Origin: Bacteroidales bacterium
Lineage (GTDB): Bacteria; Bacteroidota; Bacteroidia; Bacteroidales; F082
Direction of reading: 5' to 3'
Assembly (NCBI GenBank): GCA_030683155.1
Contig: JAUXMV010000048.1
Coordinates: forward strand, 1-61,473
Length of the DNA: 61,473 bases
Shown in pieces: positions 35,683-43,941 of the stretch; position 1 is the stretch's first letter, and each line of letters begins with the position of its first letter. The position numbers and the translations under genes were made by a program. Below the pieces are notes generated by a model. The model saw only the letters and a program-made list of their open reading frames with translations. It had not been told where the DNA came from and ran no database searches.

Positions 35683-36909
35683 TTAACAACCACCTTTACC
35701 TGCTGGAGGTGCTCCTATTTCGACAATTGTTTTTACAGGAGTTCCTTTGCTAACAACCTTTTCAGCTGCTTGTCCGGTTTTGAAAGCCTCCATAGCGCGC
35801 TCGCGAAATCTGGCATCAAATTGCTCCATCTCGCTTTTGCTATCCGTTTTATGTTCTTTTGCAAAAATTTCTTCAAAGAACCCATTCAAACCACCTTTGA
35901 GAACTCTAGCATTTTTTAAACCATTTCTGCTTGCAAGCATCCATGCCTGATCAGCGTTTGTAGAACTAAAACTGTAAAATACTATGGAGTTTTTCGATTC
36001 AAAAAGAATGCTTTTGTATTGCGGAAGCATGATTTCACTCAAAGGAATATTTATTGCTCCCGGAAAGCTAAACTGTTGAAAAGCGTCTTTTTCTCTCACG
36101 TCAATCAGCAGAAGATCGTTCGCCTTGGGATTTAAAAGTTTCCATGCCACTTCATTTATTTCAGCATAATGCCCTTCAGAGGTTACTTTGGCAAGAATTT
36201 CTTTTGCATCTTCTTCATGCCATTTTGCTTTTGGTGTTTCGGGCAGGAACAGAACAAGCAGTGCCAGTCCAAGCATCAGAGAAAAAGGCCCGTTATAGGA
36301 TGGATGAAACAAGCCGGGTGTTGAAGGAATTCCGTTTACTTTGTCTTCAATTTTTCGTGTTATAATAAAAGCTGTTAAAGCAATAGCTACAAGCATAAAC
36401 GTGAATAAATCTCGGCTCATTCCGAGGGAATCATAAACAAAAATGCCTCCAAATGCGTATCCGGTATAAATGGGCTCAAAAACGACATAAAGCGAACCAA
36501 ATATGAAAATGCCAATCATCATTCCGATGACGAAAACCATCGCATCGATCTTGCCAATAACAGCAGCAACAATACTTGTTCCGGGGCAAAAGCCACCCAG
36601 AATGAAGCCTACTCCCATTATCACACCACCAACGATGATGGACCAGAGGAATGTTGGATTGATATAGAGCAGGTCGTAGTCAATCCAACCTAAATATTGA
36701 AATAGCAACAAACCCAGCGCAGCCGTAGTGGCAGCGGTGAAAAACACGCGCAAAACCACAAAATCGTATCCGTAAAATACACCAGCCAGCTTACGGGAAT
36801 TAGAAAAACCACCCTGTTCGAGCACATATCCAAAGCCAAGTCCGATGACAAAGGCAAAGAAAAGACTCAGGTCGGGGTTAACAAATCCTTGAGGAATTAA
36901 AGGTCCCAT
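35683..36909 (-). CDS. YeeE/YedE transporter fused to a cysteine-less rhodanese domain, Gly-Gly-Cys tail
   Basis: A 408-residue protein. Residues 1-250 form about six to eight membrane segments with the YeeE/YedE signature GGFCPGTSIVAAVIGK (Cys108), which in thiosulfate transporters relays the substrate. Residues about 275-350 are a rhodanese domain (LLLIDVREKDAF, FPGAINIPLSEI, VLKGGLNGFF) whose active loop FYSFSSTNADQ lacks the Cys. A charged helix and Pro/Gly linker end in GKGGC. Only two cysteines exist: Cys108 and the terminal residue. I used ATG 36909; the longer frame to 36975 would overlap the preceding gene by 53 bases. Topology suggests the rhodanese and tail are periplasmic. Confidence 0.85.
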   Translation of the reverse strand: MGPLIPQGFVNPDLSLFFAFVIGLGFGYVLEQGGFSNSRKLAGVFYGYDFVVLRVFFTAATTAALGLLLFQYLGWIDYDLLYINPTFLWSIIVGGVIMGVGFILGGFCPGTSIVAAVIGKIDAMVFVIGMMIGIFIFGSLYVVFEPIYTGYAFGGIFVYDSLGMSRDLFTFMLVAIALTAFIITRKIEDKVNGIPSTPGLFHPSYNGPFSLMLGLALLVLFLPETPKAKWHEEDAKEILAKVTSEGHYAEINEVAWKLLNPKANDLLLIDVREKDAFQQFSFPGAINIPLSEIMLPQYKSILFESKNSIVFYSFSSTNADQAWMLASRNGLKNARVLKGGLNGFFEEIFAKEHKTDSKSEMEQFDARFRERAMEAFKTGQAAEKVVSKGTPVKTIVEIGAPPAGKGGC

Positions 36910-36922
36910 TGTTTCGGTGTTT

Positions 36923-37447
36923 TTAGTGAATCCAAAGTTTTCTGAAGAAATAGGCAACCACATATCCTGTCCCAAAAATTGCCATCATGGTCAGGAATCC
37001 AGCGCTGGAAAGTACAGCCATGCCGCTCAGCGCTGCACCACTGGTGCAACCGCGTCCAAATTGCGATCCAAGGCCGAAAAGTATTCCACCCATAGCGGCA
37101 AAAAGCAATCTGATGCCATTGCTGATTTGTGGTCCTTTATCAATCGCAAAACCTGCACGTCCCGACATAAAGCCAGAAAAGAAGGCGCCTCCCAGTACAC
37201 CAATTACCAGATAAACGAGCCAGTTTTTCATCGGACGGCCATCGCCATCGGCAAAAAAAGCGGAATAGAAAGGATGTTCGGCAGCATAGTCGGGAGCAAC
37301 TCTGCCTACAGTTTCAACGACAACACTTTTAGCTGCACCGCTGGCTCCCAATCCCCTTCCGGTGATAAAAAACGATGCCAAAAGCACCAGCCCCAGCAGA
37401 AATCCTGCCAGATAGGGGTTCATATAAGGTTTAGGTTTTTGTTCCAT
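36923..37447 (-). CDS. YeeE/YedE family transporter half
   Basis: A 174-residue membrane protein with four to five hydrophobic segments and the family signature FGRGCTSGAALSG (Cys134, its only cysteine). Two-gene YeeE/YedE systems, one copy with GRGCTSG and the next with GGFCPG, are known as PmpA/PmpB-like or split thiosulfate transporters, and this gene plus the following fusion form such a pair. A large hydrophilic loop (about 45-75) is unusual. I prefer ATG 37447 because the longer alternative (37471) would overlap the upstream stop. It lies 17 bases after the double-rhodanese gene. Confidence 0.88.
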   Translation of the reverse strand: MEQKPKPYMNPYLAGFLLGLVLLASFFITGRGLGASGAAKSVVVETVGRVAPDYAAEHPFYSAFFADGDGRPMKNWLVYLVIGVLGGAFFSGFMSGRAGFAIDKGPQISNGIRLLFAAMGGILFGLGSQFGRGCTSGAALSGMAVLSSAGFLTMMAIFGTGYVVAYFFRKLWIH

Positions 37448-37464
37448 TGTTCTTGTTTTTTTTA

Positions 37465-38544
37465 TTAACAACCACCTTGAACTGATTTCACTTCTGAAAG
37501 ATCCGATGCAGCAGGCATGTTTGTTTGCTGACCTGCTACAAGCGGGAAATTATTTTTATGCGATTCAAGCCACATTTGTGTAGGTTTGAAGCCTGCATTC
37601 TGCATTTTGCTGTGGGCAAAACTATTGGCTCCATAAAGTAAGGAGTATGCGTTGTAACCGAGCATCTGTAAAAATGCCGCTGTATGTGCTGAATGATGTC
37701 CGGTATAGCAATACAAAACAATGGCCTTGTCAGTTGGAAGCGTCAGCAAACCGGCTTCTGGTTTCAATGACTTTTTCGGTACATATTGCACGGAACCCTT
37801 TAAATGACCAAAAACGCTATAAGCGTCATCAGGCCAATAACTTACATTGTAGTACTTTTCAGGATTACCCGTTACTTCCCTGTAATCAATCAGGAATTTT
37901 TCTGATGATTGTTTTAAAAGTACTTCTGCACGTGCTTTGGCAATTTCAAAGCCATTGGATTTGCCTGTGTTGATTTGTGGCAATTTCGTTTCGGGAAGTT
38001 TTGGGTTAGGAGATAGTTCAAGCGCAGATTCCAGCTCATTTCCAACAGCAATTTCCCATCCGTTTTTAGCAAAATCATGGCTCCAACCACTCAGTCCAAA
38101 ACGAAAAGAGTAGGTGTTGTCGAATCCAAGCAAACGCATGATGCCGGTAACATAGGCTGAAAGTTGTCCGCGATTGCAAACAAAAACGATGTTTTCGAAG
38201 GAGGGAGCATCAATGACATTGGTAAAATAATCTAAAACACCGGCTGGTTCCACATTCACAGCACCGGAAATATGGGCTTGATCGAATTGCTCTTTTTCAC
38301 GCAGGTCAATGAAAAGGGTGTTTTTATCCTGAAGTGCATAGGCTGCTTCAGCCGTGAGAATTGCCGGTGCATCCGGACTATTGATGTAATCTCCATTTTG
38401 AATGAGGTATTCAAGTAAAATCTGAGATTCGTTTTCTACAATCTGCATTTTTGTTTCATCGCTCTTCGAACTGCAGGAAGTAAAAAACAGCATTAAGAAC
38501 GGAAGGGCAAAAAGCATTGATTTTATTAAATTTTCCTTTTTCAT
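37465..38544 (-). CDS. Double-rhodanese lipoprotein ending in Gly-Gly-Cys
   Basis: A 359-residue lipoprotein (lipobox FFTSC, Cys24) with two rhodanese domains. Domain 1 (about 60-165) has LFIDLREKEQF, HISGAVNVEP and active loop FVCNRGQLS (Cys123). Domain 2 (about 200-315) has FLIDYREVTG and active loop LYCYTGHHS (Cys279). Both catalytic cysteines are present, so it can carry persulfide, unlike its two downstream relatives. The chain ends KSVQGGC, adding a terminal thiol. It should face the periplasm or the cell surface. Its start overlaps the cytochrome b stop by 4 bases. The likely role is transferring sulfane sulfur between the octaheme cytochrome and the YeeE/YedE transporters. Confidence 0.87.
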   Translation of the reverse strand: MKKENLIKSMLFALPFLMLFFTSCSSKSDETKMQIVENESQILLEYLIQNGDYINSPDAPAILTAEAAYALQDKNTLFIDLREKEQFDQAHISGAVNVEPAGVLDYFTNVIDAPSFENIVFVCNRGQLSAYVTGIMRLLGFDNTYSFRFGLSGWSHDFAKNGWEIAVGNELESALELSPNPKLPETKLPQINTGKSNGFEIAKARAEVLLKQSSEKFLIDYREVTGNPEKYYNVSYWPDDAYSVFGHLKGSVQYVPKKSLKPEAGLLTLPTDKAIVLYCYTGHHSAHTAAFLQMLGYNAYSLLYGANSFAHSKMQNAGFKPTQMWLESHKNNFPLVAGQQTNMPAASDLSEVKSVQGGC

Positions 38545-39209
38545 GACTTTTGATTTGTTGATTCAACATCATCTTTCTTTTCATCAACTTCATCTTCTTC
38601 CTCGAGATCTTCCCATCCTGTAATCATTGCCTTAAGATTGGAAGTGATTGTATGTCCTGTTGTAATAAGGTAGAGGTGAACTATCACAAATGCCAGAACA
38701 ACAAAGGCACCAAAAGTGTGGATTACTGCAATAATTTCAAGACTTTCGATATTTGTGATGGCAATTTCGTCTCCCTGCGGATATCTGTAAAACATATAAA
38801 TGAGGCCGGAAACGACCATCACGGGTATGATCAGTATTTTAAGACCAAGATAAACGATTCTTTGCAAAGGGTTTAGCTTACTGATAAGCGTTTTCTTTGT
38901 GGGATGAGGAGCCTTTCTGAAGATACCAAAAAGGTAAAATTCCACCTGGGCCTGAAGGTTCTTGGTTGTTGGAATATACTGTCTCCATTCTCCGGTTGTG
39001 AAATGCCAAAAGATGGCAAAAACGATCAGAATGATGAAGCCCCATGCAGCCTTATTGTGTATATCCACAGCTGTTTCAAAGCCGAAAAAGGTGTATGAGC
39101 TATGAATTTCAAATCCGGTGAGGGCGAGCAGAAAGATGAGCAACGACTGATTCCAATGCCAGAAACGCTCGAATCCTTTATAGACATATGCTTTTTTTGG
39201 GTTTTTCAT
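38541..39209 (-). CDS. Membrane cytochrome b (cytochrome b561/b6-type)
   Basis: A 222-residue protein with four membrane helices and His residues placed as for two b hemes: FERFWHWNQ, FEIHSSY, VDIHNKAAW, FAIFWHFTTG, AVIHTFGAF and IVHLYLITTGH. Proteins of this type pass electrons between the quinone pool and a periplasmic multiheme partner. The gene lies 10 bases downstream of the octaheme cytochrome and overlaps the rhodanese gene by 4 bases. The C-terminus is highly acidic (EDLEEEDEVDEKKDDVE), presumably cytosolic. Confidence 0.88.
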   Translation of the reverse strand: MKNPKKAYVYKGFERFWHWNQSLLIFLLALTGFEIHSSYTFFGFETAVDIHNKAAWGFIILIVFAIFWHFTTGEWRQYIPTTKNLQAQVEFYLFGIFRKAPHPTKKTLISKLNPLQRIVYLGLKILIIPVMVVSGLIYMFYRYPQGDEIAITNIESLEIIAVIHTFGAFVVLAFVIVHLYLITTGHTITSNLKAMITGWEDLEEEDEVDEKKDDVESTNQKS

Positions 39210-39219
39210 GACTTAGGTT

Positions 39220-40818
39220 TTAGAGTGTTTGGATTGATTTTCTCCTTTTACGTGCAGCAAGGATGCGAATAAATGAGTGAACCATGACGCCGATAAAAGA
39301 CAAGATTAACAACATTTGTCCGGCAAAATCAAGCAATTCGTTTCTGTCACGGCCTGGCATATAGAAATCTGTCAAGGCAGCCAACCGTCCGTTTTCGCGT
39401 GTATGACATTCTTTACAACTAACTACCTCCGATTTTGGAGAAACCATATGGTTCACGGGAAGATACATTTCTGTATCGATAAAATCATGCTTGCCGCTGT
39501 AGGGCATTCCCACATAAGCCATTCCTTCTTCGATAGCGCGTTCCCATTCAAGATCCAGCCAAAGTGCGCCTTTACCCGTTTCCTTGTCCCAAAGCTTGGT
39601 CTGAATAACTGTCAGATTTTCAGTGTCATAGGGTTGTCTTCCACGGTGAACTTTCATCGGAATAATCTTACTCTTCGGGTCGCTGTATTTTCCAAATAAG
39701 GTATTAATTTTCAAAAACGCCTGTGTTGTATCCACTTTATCGGTCATCAAATGGTGATCCGCTGTTCCATTGAACCAAGTATATTCAGGAACTACATTTT
39801 TTTCCCATACAAAATCACCTTTGATGGAAGTGTATAATTGGTTGCCATCTTCATCGAGCTCTTCATAACCTTTACCATCTTTTTTGCGCGTTGCTGTTGA
39901 CCAATCCCAATACATTTTAGTAGCATTGACTTTGGCATAAACAGGGATATGGCAAGTCTGACAAGCGACTTTTATGCTGTGTTCATTGAGAATGCTTTTT
40001 TGGTGGGGGAATGCTGTATGACATTCCTCACAGCTCATGCGATCCTTATCGGTTGAAGAAATGCCATAATAACGACCTTTCATTTTGTGGTTTTCTGCTG
40101 TGTGGCAATTGACGCAACTCATATTCATCCCGTCAACACCCATATGTACATCCACATCGCGACCGGCAGTTAACAGTGCAATTTCAAGATCGCCATGTTT
40201 TACATTGTTTCCGCCGCCGCCACTAAAGTGACAACTACCGCAGTTTTCGCTTTTTGGTAGTCCCATACTTCCAAGAATGGCCTTAAAATCAGGACCGGTT
40301 TCTCCCATCACAGGATAGCCTGCGCCACCACTTGCTTTTAGGTAAGTGCCTGTATTGTCATGACAAACGATGCAGTCAATGTTGTAAGGGTTTTCAAAAT
40401 CAAAATCTTTATCGTCCCATCCAAAGCCGGCATGGCATTTCATGCAGCTTCCTTCGTTGGATTGCACACCCGTGCAGAAATTATTCAATAGATTTTTTTT
40501 ACCAATATAAGTAATACCTCTTCCGGGAATATATTCTTCACGTTCCCATTTAAAATGAGCACTTTGTAGCAGCTCATGTCCTCTTTCGGTGTGGCATGAA
40601 AGACAAGCTGCTGTTATTTCATGAGGATTTTTGAAGTCTTGCTGAAGAATTTCCATTTTGCTGTGGTCAACTCCGGACTGATGTTCCACAAGATACTTCT
40701 CCCTCAGATTATCTAACATTCTTTGGTCTTCTTTCGGCTGTCGGAGCGCTACCGTCACAATGATAAGAGGCGCTATCACAGCTAAAAAGAAGGTGATTGC
40801 TGTTGTGAATTTTTTCAT
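39220..40818 (-). CDS. Octaheme c-type cytochrome, tetrathionate reductase family
   Basis: A 532-residue periplasmic protein with exactly eight CxxCH motifs between residues 72 and 472 (CLSCH, CMKCH, CIVCH, CGSCH, CVNCH, CEECH, CQTCH, CKECH). It has an N-terminal signal anchor (about 4-25) and a C-terminal membrane helix (about 500-520) followed by basic residues. The spacing and the context with cytochrome b match the octaheme tetrathionate reductase (OTR) family. The Shewanella enzyme reduces tetrathionate, nitrite and hydroxylamine in vitro. The physiological substrate is uncertain, but the rhodanese and YeeE/YedE genes in the same operon argue for a sulfur compound. It is the first gene of the operon. 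Confidence 0.92.
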   Translation of the reverse strand: MKKFTTAITFFLAVIAPLIIVTVALRQPKEDQRMLDNLREKYLVEHQSGVDHSKMEILQQDFKNPHEITAACLSCHTERGHELLQSAHFKWEREEYIPGRGITYIGKKNLLNNFCTGVQSNEGSCMKCHAGFGWDDKDFDFENPYNIDCIVCHDNTGTYLKASGGAGYPVMGETGPDFKAILGSMGLPKSENCGSCHFSGGGGNNVKHGDLEIALLTAGRDVDVHMGVDGMNMSCVNCHTAENHKMKGRYYGISSTDKDRMSCEECHTAFPHQKSILNEHSIKVACQTCHIPVYAKVNATKMYWDWSTATRKKDGKGYEELDEDGNQLYTSIKGDFVWEKNVVPEYTWFNGTADHHLMTDKVDTTQAFLKINTLFGKYSDPKSKIIPMKVHRGRQPYDTENLTVIQTKLWDKETGKGALWLDLEWERAIEEGMAYVGMPYSGKHDFIDTEMYLPVNHMVSPKSEVVSCKECHTRENGRLAALTDFYMPGRDRNELLDFAGQMLLILSFIGVMVHSFIRILAARKRRKSIQTL

Positions 40819-40840
40819 TGACAGTTATTTTGCTTTTTTG

Positions 40841-40856
40841 TGTTATTCAAATAACA
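40841..40856. promoter_or_regulatory. Inverted repeat upstream of the octaheme cytochrome gene
   Basis: TGTTAT-TCAA-ATAACA: two perfect 6-base arms centred about 30 bases before the octaheme cytochrome ATG. It is a candidate operator for a dimeric regulator, and also overlaps where RNA polymerase would bind. Confidence 0.45.
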
Positions 40857-40967
40857 ATGATTCATTTAAATCACTCTAATTCAGTTATATATAAATATAT
40901 AGATGTTTGACATAGATATATGCAAATGTATATATATCAAATCATACAAGGGTGTTTTTGAAGTAAT

Positions 40968-40994
40968 TTAGGTTGTTTCTAAATACCAACCTAA
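40968..40994. promoter_or_regulatory. Inverted repeat TTAGGTTG / CAACCTAA
   Basis: Perfect 8-base arms with an 11-base spacer. Neither side has a T tract in the right place for an intrinsic terminator, so an operator or an RNA hairpin is more likely. Confidence 0.45.
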
Positions 40995-41030
40995 AAAAAT
41001 GATTAACAATACATTACAGTTAACATATAA

Positions 41031-41047
41031 TTTAGAATATTTCTAAA
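41031..41047. promoter_or_regulatory. Inverted repeat TTTAGAA-TAT-TTCTAAA
   Basis: Perfect 7-base arms and a 3-base spacer, midway between the divergent operons; candidate operator of an unidentified dimeric repressor or activator. Confidence 0.45.
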
Positions 41048-41223
41048 TTAGGGATACTTAAGTTTTTAAAAGAAAAGGGTCAATGTGCTCTATGATTTTT
41101 TAATCTACATGAATTCAATACTTTATATTAAATTCTTCCATAATTCATAAAATACTTTTGCTTAAAGAGTATTTTTTGCATAAGAATGTTGAAGAATCAT
41201 TTTTTATTAGGGTTTCAATCAAA

Positions 41224-41243
41224 TTTGTGATACAAATCACAAA
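41224..41243 (+). promoter_or_regulatory. CRP/FNR-family operator upstream of cydA
   Basis: TTTGTGATACAAATCACAAA holds TGTGA-N6-TCACA with extended TTTGTGAT/ATCACAAA arms. It resembles the TTGTGA-N6-TCACAA sites of CRP and HcpR-type regulators. The centre is about 44 bases upstream of the start predicted from the -7 box at 41264-41271, where class II activators bind. The regulator is not encoded in this window. Confidence 0.7.
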
Positions 41244-41263
41244 CCATTAGTTCTAAATATATT

Positions 41264-41271
41264 TACTTTTG
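41264..41271 (+). promoter_or_regulatory. -7 box of the cydAB promoter
   Basis: TACTTTTG matches TAnnTTTG, about 50 bases before the cydA ATG. There is no good -33 TTG; the operator just upstream overlaps that place, consistent with activator dependence. Confidence 0.55.
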
Positions 41272-41322
41272 ACAGATCTTAAAAAAGCCTTTTTTAAAAC
41301 AAAAACGCTAAAAAAATAAGCT

Positions 41323-42717
41323 ATGGACGTTGAAATACTATCACGGATTCAGTTTGCTTTCACCATTTCCTTTCATTATATCTACCCTCCGCTAAGTATT
41401 GGCTTAGGTTTGATGATGGTTATTTTTGAAGGTGCTTACATCCGGACACGAGTTAAAATGTATGAACAATTGGCAAGGTTTTGGACAAAAATCTTTGCAA
41501 TCACTTTTGGATTGGGTGTAGCAACAGGTATTGTGATGGAGTTTGAGTTTGGAACCAACTGGGCTACATATTCACGTTTTGTTGGCGATGTTTTCGGAAG
41601 TGCATTGGCAGCTGAGGGCATTTTTGCGTTTGCACTTGAAAGCGGATTTCTTGGTGTTTTGCTTTTTGGCTGGAACATAGTAAAGCCAATCGTGCATTTC
41701 ATTTCAACGATTGGTGTATTTTTTGGCTCAATGTTTTCTGCTGTCTGGATTGTTATTGCAAACAGCTGGCAGCAAACCCCTGCAGGATATCACATTGTGG
41801 GTGAAGGCACAGCAGCCAGAGCAGAAATAATTGACTTTTGGGCCATGGTATTCAATCCATCCAGTGTCGACAGGATTCTTCACGTATGGATTGGAGCGCT
41901 TATTGCAGGGGCTTTCTTGGTAATGAGCGTTCATGCATGGTATTTAGTAAAAGGAAGATATGTTGAAATGTCGAAAAAGGCTTTTGTGTTAGCACTTTCA
42001 GTTGCTGCATTGTTTTCGGTGCTTCAACTGGTCACAGGACATAGTTCGGCTGCAGGAGTTTCAGAAAATCAACCTGCTAAACTGGCAGCTTTCGAAGGGC
42101 ATTATAACAGCACTGATGCTGCAGACCTATATCTTTTTGGCTGGGTTGATCAAAAAAATCAAAAAGTTTATGGTCCTTATGTTCCCGGCGGCTTAAGCTT
42201 TTTGCTTTACAACAATTTCGATACCCCTGTCAAGGGTTTGAATGACTTTCCGCAAGATGAGATTCCAACACAAGTAAATACCGTATTTCAATTTTACCAT
42301 CTGATGGTTGCTTTTGGACTTTATTTTATTGGGCTTACGCTTTTTGGTCTTTTCCTATGGTGGAGGGGAAAACTTTTCGAGTATAAGTGGCTGTTGTGGG
42401 TGTTCGTTTTTTCGGTTCTGTTACCGCAGCTTGCCAATCAATTTGGATGGTTTGCTGCCGAAATGGGCCGTCAGCCCTGGGTTGTTTATGGCTTGCTAAA
42501 AACATCGGATGCGCTTTCTGTTGTTGTAACAGCCAATCAGGTTCTGTTTTCATTGATCATGTTTACTTTGATTTATGCACTACTCTTTGTTCTTTTCCTT
42601 TATCTCATGGACAAGAAAATTAAAGCAGGACCTTATGACGAAAGCAATACCGACATGCATCAGGGGCAAAAAGAGATCATGGAAGTGCTTGACACAAATG
42701 TTTCACATCAATCCTAA
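41323..42717 (+). CDS. cydA: Cytochrome bd ubiquinol oxidase subunit I
   Basis: A 464-residue integral membrane protein with about nine helices. It carries the heme ligands of the family (axial His in FTISFHYIYPP, His in DRILHVWIG, Met in AEMGRQPWVVYG), the quinol-loop start ENQPAKLAAFEGHY, and GFLGVLLFGW. It is shorter than the E. coli subunit (522), so the Q-loop is of the short type. Cytochrome bd oxidises quinol and reduces oxygen to water with high affinity, and protects anaerobes from oxygen, nitric oxide and sulfide stress. The cydB start is 11 bases downstream. Confidence 0.96.
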   Translation: MDVEILSRIQFAFTISFHYIYPPLSIGLGLMMVIFEGAYIRTRVKMYEQLARFWTKIFAITFGLGVATGIVMEFEFGTNWATYSRFVGDVFGSALAAEGIFAFALESGFLGVLLFGWNIVKPIVHFISTIGVFFGSMFSAVWIVIANSWQQTPAGYHIVGEGTAARAEIIDFWAMVFNPSSVDRILHVWIGALIAGAFLVMSVHAWYLVKGRYVEMSKKAFVLALSVAALFSVLQLVTGHSSAAGVSENQPAKLAAFEGHYNSTDAADLYLFGWVDQKNQKVYGPYVPGGLSFLLYNNFDTPVKGLNDFPQDEIPTQVNTVFQFYHLMVAFGLYFIGLTLFGLFLWWRGKLFEYKWLLWVFVFSVLLPQLANQFGWFAAEMGRQPWVVYGLLKTSDALSVVVTANQVLFSLIMFTLIYALLFVLFLYLMDKKIKAGPYDESNTDMHQGQKEIMEVLDTNVSHQS

Positions 42718-42728
42718 AAAGATAAATA

Positions 42729-43763
42729 ATGGCAACAATATTAGGTATAGATTATCCAACACTTTGGTTTTTGGTTGTAGGCGCACTTTTTTCGGGTTAT
42801 GCGATTCTTGATGGATTTGATCTTGGGGCTGGCGCATGGCATCTGTTTTTTAAAAAAGAAGAAAGCCGGCGAATAGCATTGAATGCAGTTGGTCCGGTGT
42901 GGGATGGCAACGAAGTATGGCTGGTCATTGGAGGCGGCGCGCTTTTTGCCGGTTTCCCGATTTTGTATGCTTCCATGTTTTCAGGGATGTATATTCCATT
43001 TATGCTGTTTCTGTTTGCCTTAATTTTCAGAGCTGTTTCCATCGAATTCAGGTCGAAAGAGCAAATGAAATGGTGGCGAAAATCCTGGGACATCAGTTAT
43101 AGTGTCTCCAGTATTTTGATGGCAATTTTGCTTGGTGTTGTGGTTGGAAACATCCTTCAGGGAATAGCTATTGGCCCGGATTTTGAATTTCAGGGTCACT
43201 GGACTGAATTTTTGAACCCTTATGCAATATTGGTCGGTATAACAACATTAGCACTTTTTATGATGCATGGAGCTATTTATCTGGCAATGAAGACAGAAGG
43301 AAAGCTCTTCGAAAAAGTAAATGACCTGCTTAAGAAATCTATAATCTTCTTTATTGTAACATATTCTATAGTAACACTTTATACACTTATCTATTTGCCG
43401 CACCTTTCGGATGACATATATGAAAATGTAGCCCTTTTCATTGTTCCTTTGCTGGCATTTCTAAGCATAGCCAATATACCCCGATTGGTCAGTAAAAGAA
43501 AATATGTTCATGCATTTCTGTTTTCAGCATTGTCAATGAGTTTTTTGCTCATTCTTGTAGCAATTGAACTTTATCCCGTCATGATTTTTTCTACAATCTC
43601 TCCAGAATTCAATCTCACAGTTTATAATGCAGCATCTTCCGAAAAATCACTTGGTATCATGCTTCTTATGACTGCAATAGGGGCTCCGCTGGTCATCACT
43701 TATACGGTTTTTGTGTATAAAACTTTTTGGGGAAAAGTTAAAATGGACGAAACGAGCTATTAA
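42729..43763 (+). CDS. cydB: Cytochrome bd ubiquinol oxidase subunit II
   Basis: A 344-residue membrane protein with about eight helices. The N-terminal YPTLWFLVVGALFSGY and ILDGFDLGAGAWH (conserved Asp and Gly positions), VGPVWDGNEVWLV and FPILYASMFSGMYIPFM are diagnostic for CydB. It follows cydA in the same operon. No cydX-like small gene or cydDC transporter is found in the window. Confidence 0.95.
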   Translation: MATILGIDYPTLWFLVVGALFSGYAILDGFDLGAGAWHLFFKKEESRRIALNAVGPVWDGNEVWLVIGGGALFAGFPILYASMFSGMYIPFMLFLFALIFRAVSIEFRSKEQMKWWRKSWDISYSVSSILMAILLGVVVGNILQGIAIGPDFEFQGHWTEFLNPYAILVGITTLALFMMHGAIYLAMKTEGKLFEKVNDLLKKSIIFFIVTYSIVTLYTLIYLPHLSDDIYENVALFIVPLLAFLSIANIPRLVSKRKYVHAFLFSALSMSFLLILVAIELYPVMIFSTISPEFNLTVYNAASSEKSLGIMLLMTAIGAPLVITYTVFVYKTFWGKVKMDETSY

Positions 43764-43941
43764 CATCCGATTGAAAATAACTCACGTTTTAACATTCTGT
43801 AGTTATTGTAAGTAAGATTTTTTCTTAGTGCTGTGTACTTCCATTTTCATAAAAAGCTAATTTTGGCATAGAAAAAGCAAAGTATTCTGCATTGGCTGTG
43901 CTATTGCTTTGAAGAAATTCTCATACATTAATAAAGGTACA

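Larger units (their letters stand above)
40819..41322. other. 504-bp divergent regulatory region between the sulfur operon and cydAB
   Basis: Strongly AT-rich, no gene. It contains four inverted repeats, listed separately: 40841-40856, 40968-40994, 41031-41047 and 41224-41243, and a -7 box for cydA (41264-41271). This density of dyads suggests control of both operons by dimeric regulators, plausibly of redox or oxygen state. Confidence 0.6.

Noticed and set aside
36917-37468. Plus-strand frame of 183 codons opposite the YeeE/YedE gene
   Set aside because: The minus strand encodes a membrane protein with the GRGCTSG signature in a tight operon; the plus-strand frame is compositional.
40968-40994. 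Intrinsic terminator
   Set aside because: The stem is good but is not followed by a T tract on either strand, and no gene ends here.
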